Of a DNA stretch of 64,000 bases, positions 51,583 to 62,048 are shown in pieces. The position numbers were made by a program, and so were the translations under genes. The notes beneath the pieces were generated by a model. That model searched no databases. It saw only the letters and a list, made by a program, of their open reading frames with translations, and had not been told where the DNA came from. Source of the DNA: Ligula intestinalis (Eukaryota > Platyhelminthes > Cestoda > Diphyllobothriidea > Diphyllobothriidae). The stretch lies in contig JAYGXS010000003.1 of the NCBI GenBank assembly GCA_036362985.1, forward strand, positions 43,914,323-43,978,322, in the 5' to 3' direction. Each line of letters starts with the position of its first letter. The stretch's first letter is position 1.

Positions 51583-52508
51583 AACCAAATGAGTTTCAGA
51601 CATTATCTAGATATGACGTCTCTGCTCACTATGCGATCTGCGCCGATCATGTCTGAGGATGCATCTACCGCACCTATGGTCCGAGGTTACGCGGCCCTGT
51701 CAAACCTTTCTCGTATCCACTGACTGCTGACGACGTGGCGGGTTCCTCGGCTCTTGGCACAGCAAAGGCGTATCATGGTCGCATCTCCGGTCTGTGGGAC
51801 GTTCTCGTGACTCCGAGGTCTCCTCCTCGTATGGTCCTTCGGATGTAGATATTACTCGTCATGGACGCCATGGCTACCGTCAACATTCACAGAAGCATCA
51901 TGCCCCTCATTCACATACTTCTCCACGAGCGACAGTTTTTCTCCTAAAAACCAAAAATGACATTCCATTTTGAATTATGAGCCAGCCTTAGGAGTTTTTT
52001 CACTGTCTGCTATTCTTCCTCAGTTACACTGCTTGCTCGTGTAAACTGAGTGTGAGTTAATTACTTGAAACAAGCGAGTAGTCGTTTGAAATTTTCTCAA
52101 TGACTTTTTTAGAATGTTCGGCTTTGCCGATGCATTTCTTAAATCCTATGTACCAAGAGGGAGTTCAAAGGCGTTTGCCTATATTTCCTTTCATACATTT
52201 GACTTGACTTGACTTGACATACTTCGACGGGCACATCTCTCGAAAACCGCACAACTATTTCTACCAATTTGCATAATTTATTTATTTAATTAAGATAGAA
52301 ATATACAGGTGTGACTGGAATTTATGGAAAATTCATGCATATTTGCCATGTCATTTTCCAAACCTCCGTAAAACCTACAAAGTATCAACGTACAGGATAT
52401 ACAGTAGCTGTTGTCACAAAATGTAACGGTCAAAATTGAGGCTGTGGCTTAACACACATTAGAAGTTTGATTTCATTCATTGAACCACCTTGAGCTACCT
52501 AATTGATG
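51583..52508 (+). other. GC-rich coding-like segment with a TTGAC-repeat end
   Basis: Directly after the LINE tail, base composition stays high to about 51960. The frame open at 51731-51973 (80 codons, no ATG) is rich in Ser, Arg and His (SRDSEVSSSYGPSDVDITRH, then HGYRQHSQKHHAPHSH). Four tandem TTGAC units lie at 52199-52218, like the short tandem tails some non-LTR elements leave. This might be a transduced or retrocopied exon or an unrecognised element; I cannot tell which. Confidence 0.3.
52199..52218 (+). repeat. (TTGAC)4 tandem repeat
   Basis: Four perfect TTGAC units. Their position at the end of an unidentified GC-rich segment suggests a retroelement 3' tail. Confidence 0.7.
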
Positions 52509-53020
52509 TTTCAAGAAAAGGCGTCCTCTGGGAAAATGAGTAAGTTTATTCGGTATATTTTCGACACTGGATCTCCAGGTCGTCGGCAGACCTAAGAGTA
52601 ATGTGCAAAGAACAATTAGCCTTCCAAAGTGCTGATACAGAAATATAGTCATCTGTAGTAAACGTCAATTGGAAGCTAATTGGGACTTACAATTTGCATC
52701 ACATTATGATGGACATGATAAGCAGTCGCAATGGCGTAATTGCTAACTGGCAACTGTCATTTAAGTCCGTCTGAGGTCAGTCCAGGTCATCTGGTGTGGA
52801 CGCTAATTGCAGTTCATGATGGTCCATTTTTGTCGGCTGCAGTCTCTTCCACCTTTCTTTGAGGTGTTTGTACACTCCAGCTATCTCGACACACCAGTTG
52901 ATGCCTGAAGCATCGGAGTGCATGACCTCAATAAATAATGGGCCTTTTTGGAGGGGCAAACTCCGACAATGCGTGTTTTGTTCCATGCAAAGGCATTTTC
53001 TGTGTCAAGGCAATGCATAG

Positions 53021-53174
53021 GCATGATAACATAGTTATTGTCATGCGCAGATAGGGACCCTATCAGCGCATGAGCATGATTATGTTATTGCCACCTTTGA
53101 TTAAGGATTCCCGAGGGAATCCAAAACGTCAGGAAAAAAAGCCTTTGGTCCTGTGATTGCATCTTCTTCTTCTG
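53021..53174 (+). mobile_element. 154-bp hammerhead-bearing insertion with 9-bp TSD
   Basis: The insertion interrupts the left PLE arm; the right arm lacks it. It is flanked by AATGCATAG at 53012-53020 and 53175-53183, a 9-bp target duplication. The first half is an imperfect palindrome (CATAGTTATTGTCATGCGCA against TGCGCTCATGCTAATAC-like sequence around GGGACCC). The second half is a hammerhead-like core with the perfect stem II GGATTCCCGAGGGAATCC (53105-53122), then AAAACGTC and the tail GTCCTGTGATTGCATCTTC. It encodes nothing, so it must be mobilised in trans. This is the clearest case of the hammerhead repeat acting as a mobile unit. Confidence 0.72.
53097..53172 (+). ncRNA. Hammerhead-like core within the 154-bp insertion (copy 9)
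   Basis: TTGATTA (53097-53103) replaces CTGATGA. Stem II is a perfect 8-bp hairpin with loop GA. AAAACGTC (53123-53130) differs from GAAACGTC at one base. CAGGAAAAAAAGCCTTTGG follows and the TCTTCTTCTTCT tail ends the unit. It is probably not active, but the architecture is complete. Confidence 0.6.
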
Positions 53175-53638
53175 AATGCATAGCCACTTCGGAAAGCGGT
53201 CATGTAACTTCGTCGCCGATTGGTGCTCGCAAATGCATGTGGAGACGGGTGTTCCTGGTTGGCCACAATATACCGTGTCACAAGCTCCACATGGGATCCT
53301 TTAGATGGCTTCTTTCTTATCGAAGTAGCCAACCCTATCCTAAGGGTTTACTAGCTGAGTGCGTTATGTAGCCATCGGTTTGTGCGCCACTTTTATTCGG
53401 TGCTTCCGCAATTGTCTGTCATCTAGTTCAGAAATGTTCTTTTATGAGAAAGGACTCGCTATGTGCTTGCTTTTGGCACCTGAGTGGAACTATCTGGCTC
53501 CTTTTTGTTGGATTGTTGTTGCTTTATGCATTGGCGTACAAAGTTTCTGGAGAAACCATTGCGGAAAAACAATTCAAACAGATAATTGAGCTCGTTTTGG
53601 TAGGTTTCTTCATCAGAGCCGTGTGTCTTCGCTCTGCA

Positions 53639-53701
53639 TAGCAGACTGCTGACGGCACACCTCTCATCTGTCACAAAAGGAGTGCCGTCAGCAGTCTGCT
53701 A
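53639..53701. repeat. Centre of the group-3 PLE palindrome
   Basis: TAGCAGACTGCTGACGGCAC (53639-53658) and its exact reverse complement (53682-53701) flank a 23-nt non-repeated spacer. Beyond these 20 bp the arms stay similar outward for about 1 kb on each side. Confidence 0.95.
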
Positions 53702-54659
53702 CGCCGAGCGAAGACACGCAGCTCTGACGAAGACACCTACCAAAACGAGCTCAATTATCTTTTTGAATTGTTTTTCCGCAATGGTTTCTCCAGAAACTTT
53801 GTACGCCAATGCATAAAGCAACAACAATCCGACAAAATTGAACCAGATAATTCCACCCAGGCGCCAAAAACAAACACGTGGCGAGTCCTTCCTCATATAA
53901 GGAACGTGTCTGAACTAGTTGACAGACACTTACGGAAACACTAAATAAAATTGGAGCACAAACCGATGGCTACTTGACGCCCTCAGCTAGTATACCTTAA
54001 GGATAGGGTAGGCTACCTCGATAAGAAAGAAGCCGTCTACAAAATTCCATGTGAAGCTTGTGACACGGTGTATTGTGGTCAACCAGGAAGATCCGTCTCC
54101 ACACGCATCCGCGAGCATCAATTGGCAGCGAAGAGACATGACCGTTTTTCCGAAGTGGCTGTGCATTGCCTCGGCACAGGACATACCTTTGCATGGGACA
54201 AAACACGCATCGTCGGAGTTTGCTTCGCCAAGATAGGCCGATAATTTCTTGAGGCCATGCACTCCGATGATTCATTCATCAATTGGCGTATAGGGTTAGC
54301 TAGAATGTACAAACGCCTAGAAGAAAGGTGGAAGAGGTTGCAACCGACAAAAATGGACCAACATGATACGCAACTAGGGTCCGCATCGGATGATCTGGAC
54401 TGACTTCAGACTTACTCAAATTATAGTTGCCAGTTAGCCATTACGCCATTGTGACTGCTAGCCGTGTCTATTATGATGTGACGCAAATTGCAACTCCCAA
54501 TTAACCCCCACTACAAATGACTAAATAACTGTATCAGCTCTTTGGAATGCTAATTGTTCTTTGCACATTACTCTAAAGTCTGCCCAAAACTTGGGATCCA
54601 GCGTCGAAAATTTACTGAATAAACTTACTTCTTTTCCCAAAAGACGCCTTTCCTTGAAA
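53682..54659 (+). mobile_element. Penelope-like element, group 3, right half of palindrome
   Basis: The plus strand reads DTYQNELNYLFELFFRNGFS and NFVRQCIKQQQ (53728-53830), then stops near 53942 and 53976. A well-kept GIY-YIG-like block follows: KIPCEACDTVYCGQPGRSVS, TRIREHQLAAKRHDRFSEVA and VHCLGTGHTFAWDKTRIVG (54038-54230). After a TAA near 54241 come EAMHSDDSFINWRIGLARMY and KRLEERWKRLQPTKM, ending near 54403. VY-G and the R-x-x-E-H context are the expected nuclease residues. The 3' UTR runs to CCTTTCCTTGAAA at 54659, mirroring the left half. Confidence 0.88.
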
Positions 54660-55355
54660 TTGCATTTCTCAGGATTACTGCCATTCAGTTTAAACGAATT
54701 TGTTGTTTACAATAAAAATGTTTGATAAAAATCCATTCATTGAAGGAATTGTTTTATAAACTCTGGCCAATTTCAACGATTCTTGATATACAAGGGATTT
54801 CTTATGCTATAAACAGTTGCAGAATAAAATATATTGCTTATGCTTGTTTAACTAAAAAATAATATTCATTACCATCGGAAACATTTGAGTAATAACTGCT
54901 CTTGAAAAGGAGCTACGTGCATGCAAAAGACAATACATCGTGTTTGGATAAAAAACGCGGTTTCCGTCGAAAAAGTTATACTTACAAACCTGCCACGCTC
55001 TCTGCTATAAAAATAAGTAATGACTAATAAGTATGTGCTTTGTTTTAACGCAGCGCAACTGCTGCGATACTTTGAGGGGCTCTACGTGAGCTGCGTTTGC
55101 GTTCAAAGGTTTTCTTAAAAAAAACGTAAGATTTAAGAAGGTAACTTTTACACTGTATTAATGATTACACATTTTAGCATAGTTTAACGCACAAGTACAA
55201 GTTACAGTCTCCAAACACATGTTTTGCTTCGAATATATCGCTGTATTACATAGCCTTGAAGTATTCGATTGGTAACTAACACCAAGGATCTTTATCAGCT
55301 TCCTGATAGATAACCCAGTTTCTGAATTGTCGATTTTGAATTTTCTCGGAAATTT
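54660..55355. other. AT-rich spacer before the 55.4-kb PLE
   Basis: No gene is supported. The last 14 bases (TTTCTCGGAAATTT, 55342-55355) are the left target-site duplication of the next element. Confidence 0.5.
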
Positions 55356-56623
55356 TGAAGCATGCTGTTCCCGGAGAGAACTTGAAAATGGTTATAGCTG
55401 TAAGATGGGCCATCTAGAAAGAAAAGTACTTGCAGAATTGAACCACACAACAATCTACAGACGATATGTAGATGATGTTTTTACGATCGTGGAGAACCTG
55501 AAAGAAGCCGAGGAATTGCTCTCCACTATGAACAAGTTACATCAGAAGATAAAATTTACTATGGAACTGGAACGTGATAACCAACTTTCCTTCCTTGACG
55601 TCCACTTGTCCAGACAGACAGATGGCTCCATTTCACGGAGAATCTTCCACAAGAAAACCTGGAAAGGTCAGTACTTACATTTTCTAAGTTTTGTTCCCAT
55701 TCAATGGAAACGTAACCTGGTTTGTAACCTTTTCCAGAGGACTAGGAAAATCTGTTCTGAGGATACTTTGGACGTAGAATTAGGTTGTCTCAAAGCTACT
55801 TTACTGAAGCGTGGATATCCACCTCAGTTTATAGACAAATATAGTAAGCCTCTACGACCCAAAATGAGTGAACAATTAGCCCCGAAGAAGCCAGTATTTA
55901 TATCCTTGCCCTTCAAGGGGGATAACGTCCTAAACACAATCAAGAGGCGCTTGCTAAAGACCATAGAAAGAACCTATTACGCCGCAGAACTCATAATTTG
56001 CTCTCCAACGAAGCCCCTGCCGACTCCTTGTGTCAAGGATGCCTTTCCTTTGCACGCCACCTCTAATTGCGTTTACGAATTCATGTGCACTTGTGGATGC
56101 AAGTACATAGGGCGTACGCAAAGACAACTGGCAACCAGAGCCAAGGAACATCTACCTAGCTGGTTATTCAAGCAAGAAAACCGCTCTCCTCGTTCCTCTA
56201 TCACCGAACACCTATTGGACACGGGTCATTCGGTAGATCCTATAACTTCTTTCCGAGTTCTTTTTCGAGCACGAACATCTCGAGTCTTGCGTTACCTGGA
56301 AGCTGCTTATATTAGACGCTTTAAACCGGACCTCTGCAAACAGTTGGAGCACGTGGTTAACCTTGCCTTACCTTGGTAACCACAAGCCCCAGATCTCGCA
56401 CATTCCCCAGCCCAATCTACCCCACAACTCAACTTCCCTGTTTTTTTCCTCCAATTTTGTTTTAACCTTCTTTCTCTATCTGACTAGGACCTATGACCTT
56501 TCTGTACATTTTCAATTTCGTGTTTTTCTCATTCGTGAAACTTAATGCAATGAGGGGTTGTAACTGAGGAGCTCTCCCGAAATTTATGGTACCAATAAAT
56601 CTTACAGCTATAACCATTTTCAA
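55356..56623 (+). mobile_element. Penelope-like element, group 2, best-preserved copy with 14-bp TSD
   Basis: This insertion is bounded by TTTCTCGGAAATTT at 55342-55355 and 56624-56637. The first 26 bp are followed by a 23-bp sequence (55382-55404, GAAAATGGTTATAGCTG) whose exact reverse complement forms the last 23 bp (56601-56623). The element thus carries an inverted piece of its own 3' end at its 5' truncation point. Between them lies one uninterrupted reading frame for the RT palm C-motif onward and a GIY-YIG domain, then a 220-bp 3' UTR with an AATAAA at 56594. The intact frame and clean duplication suggest a younger insertion than the other copies. Confidence 0.92.
55406..56379 (+). CDS. 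PLE polyprotein C-terminal part: RT (motif C on) and GIY-YIG endonuclease
   Basis: The frame is open from 55327 to a TAA at 56377, but the first residues come from flanking DNA; element-derived protein starts at about MGHLERKVLAEL. YRRYVDDVFTIV (about 55462) is the RT catalytic box with both Asp residues, followed by NQLSFLDVHLSR and GQYLHFLSFVPIQWKRNLV. The connector has a basic FISLPFKGDNVLNTIKRR block. The GIY-YIG region runs from CVYEFMCTCGCKYIGRTQRQ to TRAKEHLPSWLF, then SSITEHLLDTGHSVDP and LEAAYIRRFKPDLCKQ. PLE proteins reverse-transcribe their RNA at nicked targets, using the endonuclease where present. The N-terminal RT motifs are missing, so this fragment cannot be a working polymerase. 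No promoter or credible start was found. Confidence 0.88.
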
Positions 56624-56637
56624 TTTCTCGGAAATTT

Positions 56638-59600
56638 AACATTATTTGGAAGAAAATAAATGGATGCGGCTACCAGAGGCGTAAATTTCTGCGGCTTAAA
56701 GAGCTAGCATACGACGACTACTTTGTCATCGAGGTTGATTTCAGGACTGCCTCGCCATGCGCTTAAAAACTATTTTTTGTGCTTGTGTATATTTACCAGC
56801 TAAAATGTTGCAGCCTGTTTAACAATCGCCAGTGCTTCTATGTTACCAGCAAATTACTTGCAGCAAGATTTATATTCAAAATGATTTTTACTACTTTGAA
56901 TAAATATGGGGGAAATTTCTAAAGAAAGAAATAATTAAACTGTTGGAAATGCAATAATGTGTATTTTCAATGGATAGATGAAACGTTTAACAGAGTATGC
57001 ATATAAAGCCATTATCAGTTCAAATTTATATCTTAATGAGGACGAAACTTCGCCTAGAAAGACATGAAAAATATTCATGTTTTGCCTTACAGAGGAAGGC
57101 CGATAACGCTACAACGAATTTTTGAATAGAACTATCGATCGTAAGAACCCTTCGTTTTTTAAACCAACTTCGTTTTTATTTAAGGATCACACTCTTATAT
57201 ACACATTCATTTTAATTCCAAAATGAGAAGTCGATTATTCTAAATCTGGCAAAGTAAGCTTATTCCTGTTCCTTCTGAACTACTTATCCCAGAGGGTAAT
57301 CTATAAGGAACCCCATTTTGCAAAGAGAAACTGCATGAAACGGAAAAAAATGGGAAATGAGTCTTAATTTTTACAGTGTCAGCTCAGACAATCTTAAATG
57401 TTATACTGCGGTACTACTGTGACAAATTTGTCGTCGGAATGATTGCTCAAAATAGTCAAATAAAACCATTTACTGGCCTGGCAGTCGCTAAGGTAAGTCT
57501 TATTGACCTTGGAAATTCTCTACCACATATCACTCTCATAGAAGTAATATGCACAAAATTATGAGCTTTAGCCTGCGCTTAGAAATTTGTGACACACTTT
57601 TATAAGAAAAATATTAAAACGACACATACTTTTATAATAGTGGAACTGGAAGAATTTCTCAGATTATCTGAACGCATAAGCATTTGAAATGCATTGCCCT
57701 ATTGACAGCAGTTAATAACCATTCATTCTATGAAGTGCGATAAATAACTAATTTCAAAGAGGGCCAGACTGATGCCCACAAGCAGGTTGCGACCGAAAAC
57801 ATAATACAAGTTCCAGAAGAATGCTCCTCTCTGACGTAAACATGCATGATTGACGCCAAAAAGACTGCCAGGACATATAATTGGCCATAAATGTCTTTTT
57901 TCCCGAAAGTTAGGAGAAAGATAGTCCAATAATTATAACTTCTCCAGATTTTGTGCCCATGCGTATTCCAAGACAATGGAAGCACACATTTCCATTTTTC
58001 TATTGTGTGAGCGTCCAGCATGGTGACCTCGTATTTTATAATAACTCAGACAGATTTTGCGTTTAAGATAGTATTGGATATTAAAGGCATATATGCAGAT
58101 GTATTTAGTTAATTTGTGATTCACTCACGTTAATTCACAAGTGTATCATGATCAGAAGTAAATCTTTCACCAATAGGAACACTAAGAAAAACTTCTAGAC
58201 TGATAAAGGTTTAACCCCTAAAACATTTTGTTATTGTTTTGTGATATGGCTTTCTTGTACAAACATGCATGACATACAAAGTCACTGGAGAATTAATTTG
58301 AGCTTTTAAATGGCGTGTAACTATTTTTTAATACTTGGAGTATTCACCTAGAATGCATTTCACTGTACGCTTTAACTAATTCTAAAGCAGTCGCTAAAAG
58401 ACATGTAATATTGGCAGTCGGTCAATCAATAGAAACGTATTACTTTTCCCTCTCGGTGAATTTGGTCTCTGAATTCCACATTATTTTGGTTAATGGTGAA
58501 CAATAACTGTAGTGATAGTAAAGATATATTGTTCTTTAATATATAATACTGATTTCATATTTTTTCGAGTCTGAAGCTTTCTGGTACTTCTTCGTTTACA
58601 GCCAGTTTTAAAAGTATTTATAGCCCCTCTACAACAATTCGCGATAATATTTTGCGTTTGACATAGGAATTAAAGGCAGTTGATTTAGAAATCATATGGA
58701 AAGCGAGGTTCCTGGGGGAGATTGCAGGAGCATGTGCATCACATGCTGTGGCTCACCACATTCCAAATTATTTCTTTTCTGTGGGAAGACGTGAATACTA
58801 TAATACTGGACAGATACACTTCAACTTGCTTTAATGAGGCTTACTTAGCAAGAAAATGGAAATCGAGGGGTAAGGCTCACGGGGCGTCAAGCCGTCTTCA
58901 AATGCTATCCCATGCACACCACCAAACACATTGTTTGCACGGAATTGCGAATTAACTCATCTGTATACTTAATAAAAGTCTTGCCTGCCTCTGTGTAGAC
59001 CTCCGTTATTATTGGTGGATGGGATCTGTTTTTAAGTCTATTACGGAGTGTGGGCACACACACAAGTGCGCAAGCAGGGCATGTGCTACTATGTGTATAT
59101 GAGTCACGCACACCCCCTGCCTTTCGCGCACTTTTTGCGTACCAATCTGTACGTCGATCACCGGGGACAGTGCTGGTGTCATTGTGTCTGGTTTTGTCCC
59201 CTTTATCATTGATGGCAGGCAGCCATTTCAGACTCGCGATTGACACTCGACCTGACAGCCAGATGTGAAAACGCCACGGGGGCTGGGCGGGGATGGGTAA
59301 GGGGCTTCATACTCACTGACCTAAACCCCTTGGCCTAATATCATTTGGACCCCCCCCCCTTGCTAACGCTTTTGTTGTCGCGGGCTAGCTCTTAGATTAG
59401 ATTGAATGGCCTACCACATAAATCTTTACGCTTTCATTCTAACCTGTACAAACTATCGTTATGGACAACAGTGATGCCATCAGAAATGTTCGAAACACAA
59501 ACAACCCCAGAGACGATGATGGCTTTTCAGTCGCAAATCGCTAAAAGATCATTTATGTTAAGGGATGCTGACGATGTTATTGCTCTGTCATCTGGTCCAC

Positions 59601-62022
59601 CGCCAATGGCATTCAAATAACTCCTCACCTGCGCTTTTACCAGTGACATCTTACTTTGGTCAAACTATGTACAGCATCGAACTCTGAATGGATATTCCAC
59701 TTCACCTCGTAGCTAACTCTGAATAAGATCGGAGTTTATGAGATCATTAACGCTTGCGATAGGTTTGACCTCGTTGGGCCGTGTGTTAGCCTGGTCACTA
59801 ATTGTTTGGGCCTACAGCAATTAAATGGGACATAAAAATTAAGCAAAAATGGCAAATTTTGATCATTTACGATTGTTTTATTTGTAATAACTCATAACCG
59901 AAGACCAAGTCATCACTATAAATAGTCTACAGTCGTAGGTGGACTTTAAGATAGAAAGGGATCCGAAAAAAACCTTTTTTCCTGGGCGTATTTATCTTGA
60001 AATATGCATAAGATACAATCCAGTACTAGGTTTTGAACAAGAATACTTCGAAACGCCCATTTTGTATCACCAAAATTAAATCGTGCTGTTTACCATACAC
60101 TCGTTCGAGAAGCCGAAAAAATTTCTCATTTTGGACATAAGTTAGAGGAATTGCCGGAAATTTTTATTGAACACGGTAAATTAGAACGTTTCTTCCGAAA
60201 ATGCAATAACCTTATATGGCCAATAAAGATAGGACAGTAGATTTAAAAAAATCTTATTGTAGACTAAAGGGTGGTAGCATTTCAACTGTATTCAAGCGAC
60301 GATATGGATTCCCACTTGGCGTGATTTCAAAAACATCCATGCTCATATTTGGCAGGTTAACTAATATAATTTCATTTCAGAAGGTCAGGAGTTCCCAGTT
60401 TGGTTGTCTATACAGTGTTCCTAATGATTGCAAGTCATTTATAATCGTATCTATGAAATCAAAAACAAATAAACATTCAAGCATGTTGGATATAAGTAAT
60501 TGGAATTGGCAACCAGTCAGTTGAGCATTTGTCTAAATGACTTTCAAATCAAGGATACAAAACCCACCCTTCTTCTACCACGCAAGATCTCATTGTCGGG
60601 GTTCACTCTAATTAATCAAAATAAATATTCAAATCCAAAAACTTGAGCTTCGGGCTATCTGGAAGTAGTCGTCGTACAGATGAAAAAGTCCAACTTGTTA
60701 GTCACTTGGACCATGAGGTCAACCCAAACGTACCCCAATAATAATAATTTCGGCATTTTGATCGACAGCATCTTTTTCGTGTATCAGATTTCCCATATTT
60801 CTTTCCAATATAGGATTCTAAAAATACTCTATCAATTAGTTAGATAATGTGCACTGAATCATGACCTTCAGCTGTTTACAGTAATTTTCTGTACAATTTT
60901 TCATTTTTGTTCGCATTTTTTTCGTGAGCTGTTTTATGAATTGGTGCTTCGTAAATGATAAACTGCCAGACAATTTTAGGTATTAGCAGTCTCACTTATT
61001 GACGCCTGTTTTTTAGTTAGTAACTCTCCCTATTACGTTTCTTTGTAAACCAAACAATATTTCCCGCAATTTTTTTTTCCTTTAAAAAAGCCCGTTCAGA
61101 AAATTGTTATATTCTGTAATCCATAACATAAAATATAGCATACTAAATTTCAGCATAACTGCTACGGGTCCTAGGGCGCAAGTACAGCTGGCAGACCAAT
61201 ATTATTGGTTTATAGTTGGTCATCATAGCTTGGATAGTTGATTTACATGTTTGCCTTGGCATGCATCATAAGCAGGCACACCCAATGCATTTGAATTGAA
61301 AAGCCACAAATTAAAGTCCAGTTCCTTACTATTTCAGCTCTTATCCGCGTGTCTTATGTGTGCATCTCATTTTGGCTTTCTTCATATGTCATAAGTTTCA
61401 CATGTTTCATCATTAGAATATTATTTCCATAATTAAACTACTGCGCTTCGTTGCTTACAAAGGACCGGAACTTTGCCATCACCAAGAGTAGTATTTAGTG
61501 GTTAGAAATATTTTGGCATCCACACTGAAACAAAACAAATGACCCAGATGGTAAACAGTCCTCGCGTGCATTTATTTGCAAGCAGGAAGATTTATAACAT
61601 TTTTTAAACTTATCCTGCAAAATAAATGCGAATCAAAGAAGATAACGATTTATGAAGTCACAAAGCATTTTAGAATTTCAAAGTAAGCTGCTATCGTTTT
61701 TAATTTAATTTTAGCACATCGCAGAGATATTTAAGAGATAGCATTGGCAGATAACGAGACCAACGGAAGTCAAATTAAATCCCCTAGGTAGAATATATTG
61801 CTAGTTAAAGATTTTGATATGTGAAGGCTCGCAGCTGCCCCGTTTTAAATTAATAAGGGATTGTCATATGCCTTTTCAAACCAAAAAATATTTATTTCAA
61901 ATATAGACGTAATATTTATCTGGTAAAACACTTCACAGGTTCCTAACTATATTGCATATTGGCTGATGATGCAAAACGTAATCAGGATGTTGAAAATGGC
62001 TGCAGGAAACTTATAAGTGATA
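56638..62022. other. Long stretch without a supported gene
   Basis: This is mostly AT-rich. A GC-richer island at about 59000-59370 ends in a run of C residues and is open in several frames with no recognisable domain. Another mixed block at 59640-59800 may be a small repeat. No RNA gene or mobile-element landmark was identified. Confidence 0.4.
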
Positions 62023-62048
62023 CTAGCGCGGAAGTCCGGCTTCGCCTT
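62023..62048 (-). repeat. Candidate Helitron 3' terminus (hairpin and CTAG)
   Basis: On the minus strand GGCGAAGCCGGACTTCCGCG can fold as a short stem (CGAAG with CTTC-CG, one bulge) and is followed by CTAGT. Helitrons end in a hairpin followed by CTRR and insert before T. The fit is partial and the site is close to the Rep remnant, so it may be coincidence or the end of an internally deleted copy. Confidence 0.3.

Larger units (their letters stand above)
52509..53658 (-). mobile_element. Penelope-like element, group 3, left half of palindrome
   Basis: The minus strand reads from the palindrome centre outward: ETYQNELNYLFELFF and RNGFSRNFVRQCIKQQQ (53600-53500). A decayed cysteine-containing GIY-YIG region follows at about 53300. 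After a 154-bp insertion come KGPLFIEVMHSDASGINW and KHLKERWKRLQPTKMDHHEL, ending LASTPDDLD with a stop near 52777. The non-coding 3' part continues to CCTTTTCTTGAAA at 52509. The order and 3' UTR match the right half throughout. RT is absent, and stops and frameshifts are present. Confidence 0.87.

Noticed and set aside
58905..59268. Opposite-strand 113- and 72-codon frames in a GC island
   Set aside because: They are explained by composition and CA/GT-rich simple sequence. No motif or family resemblance.
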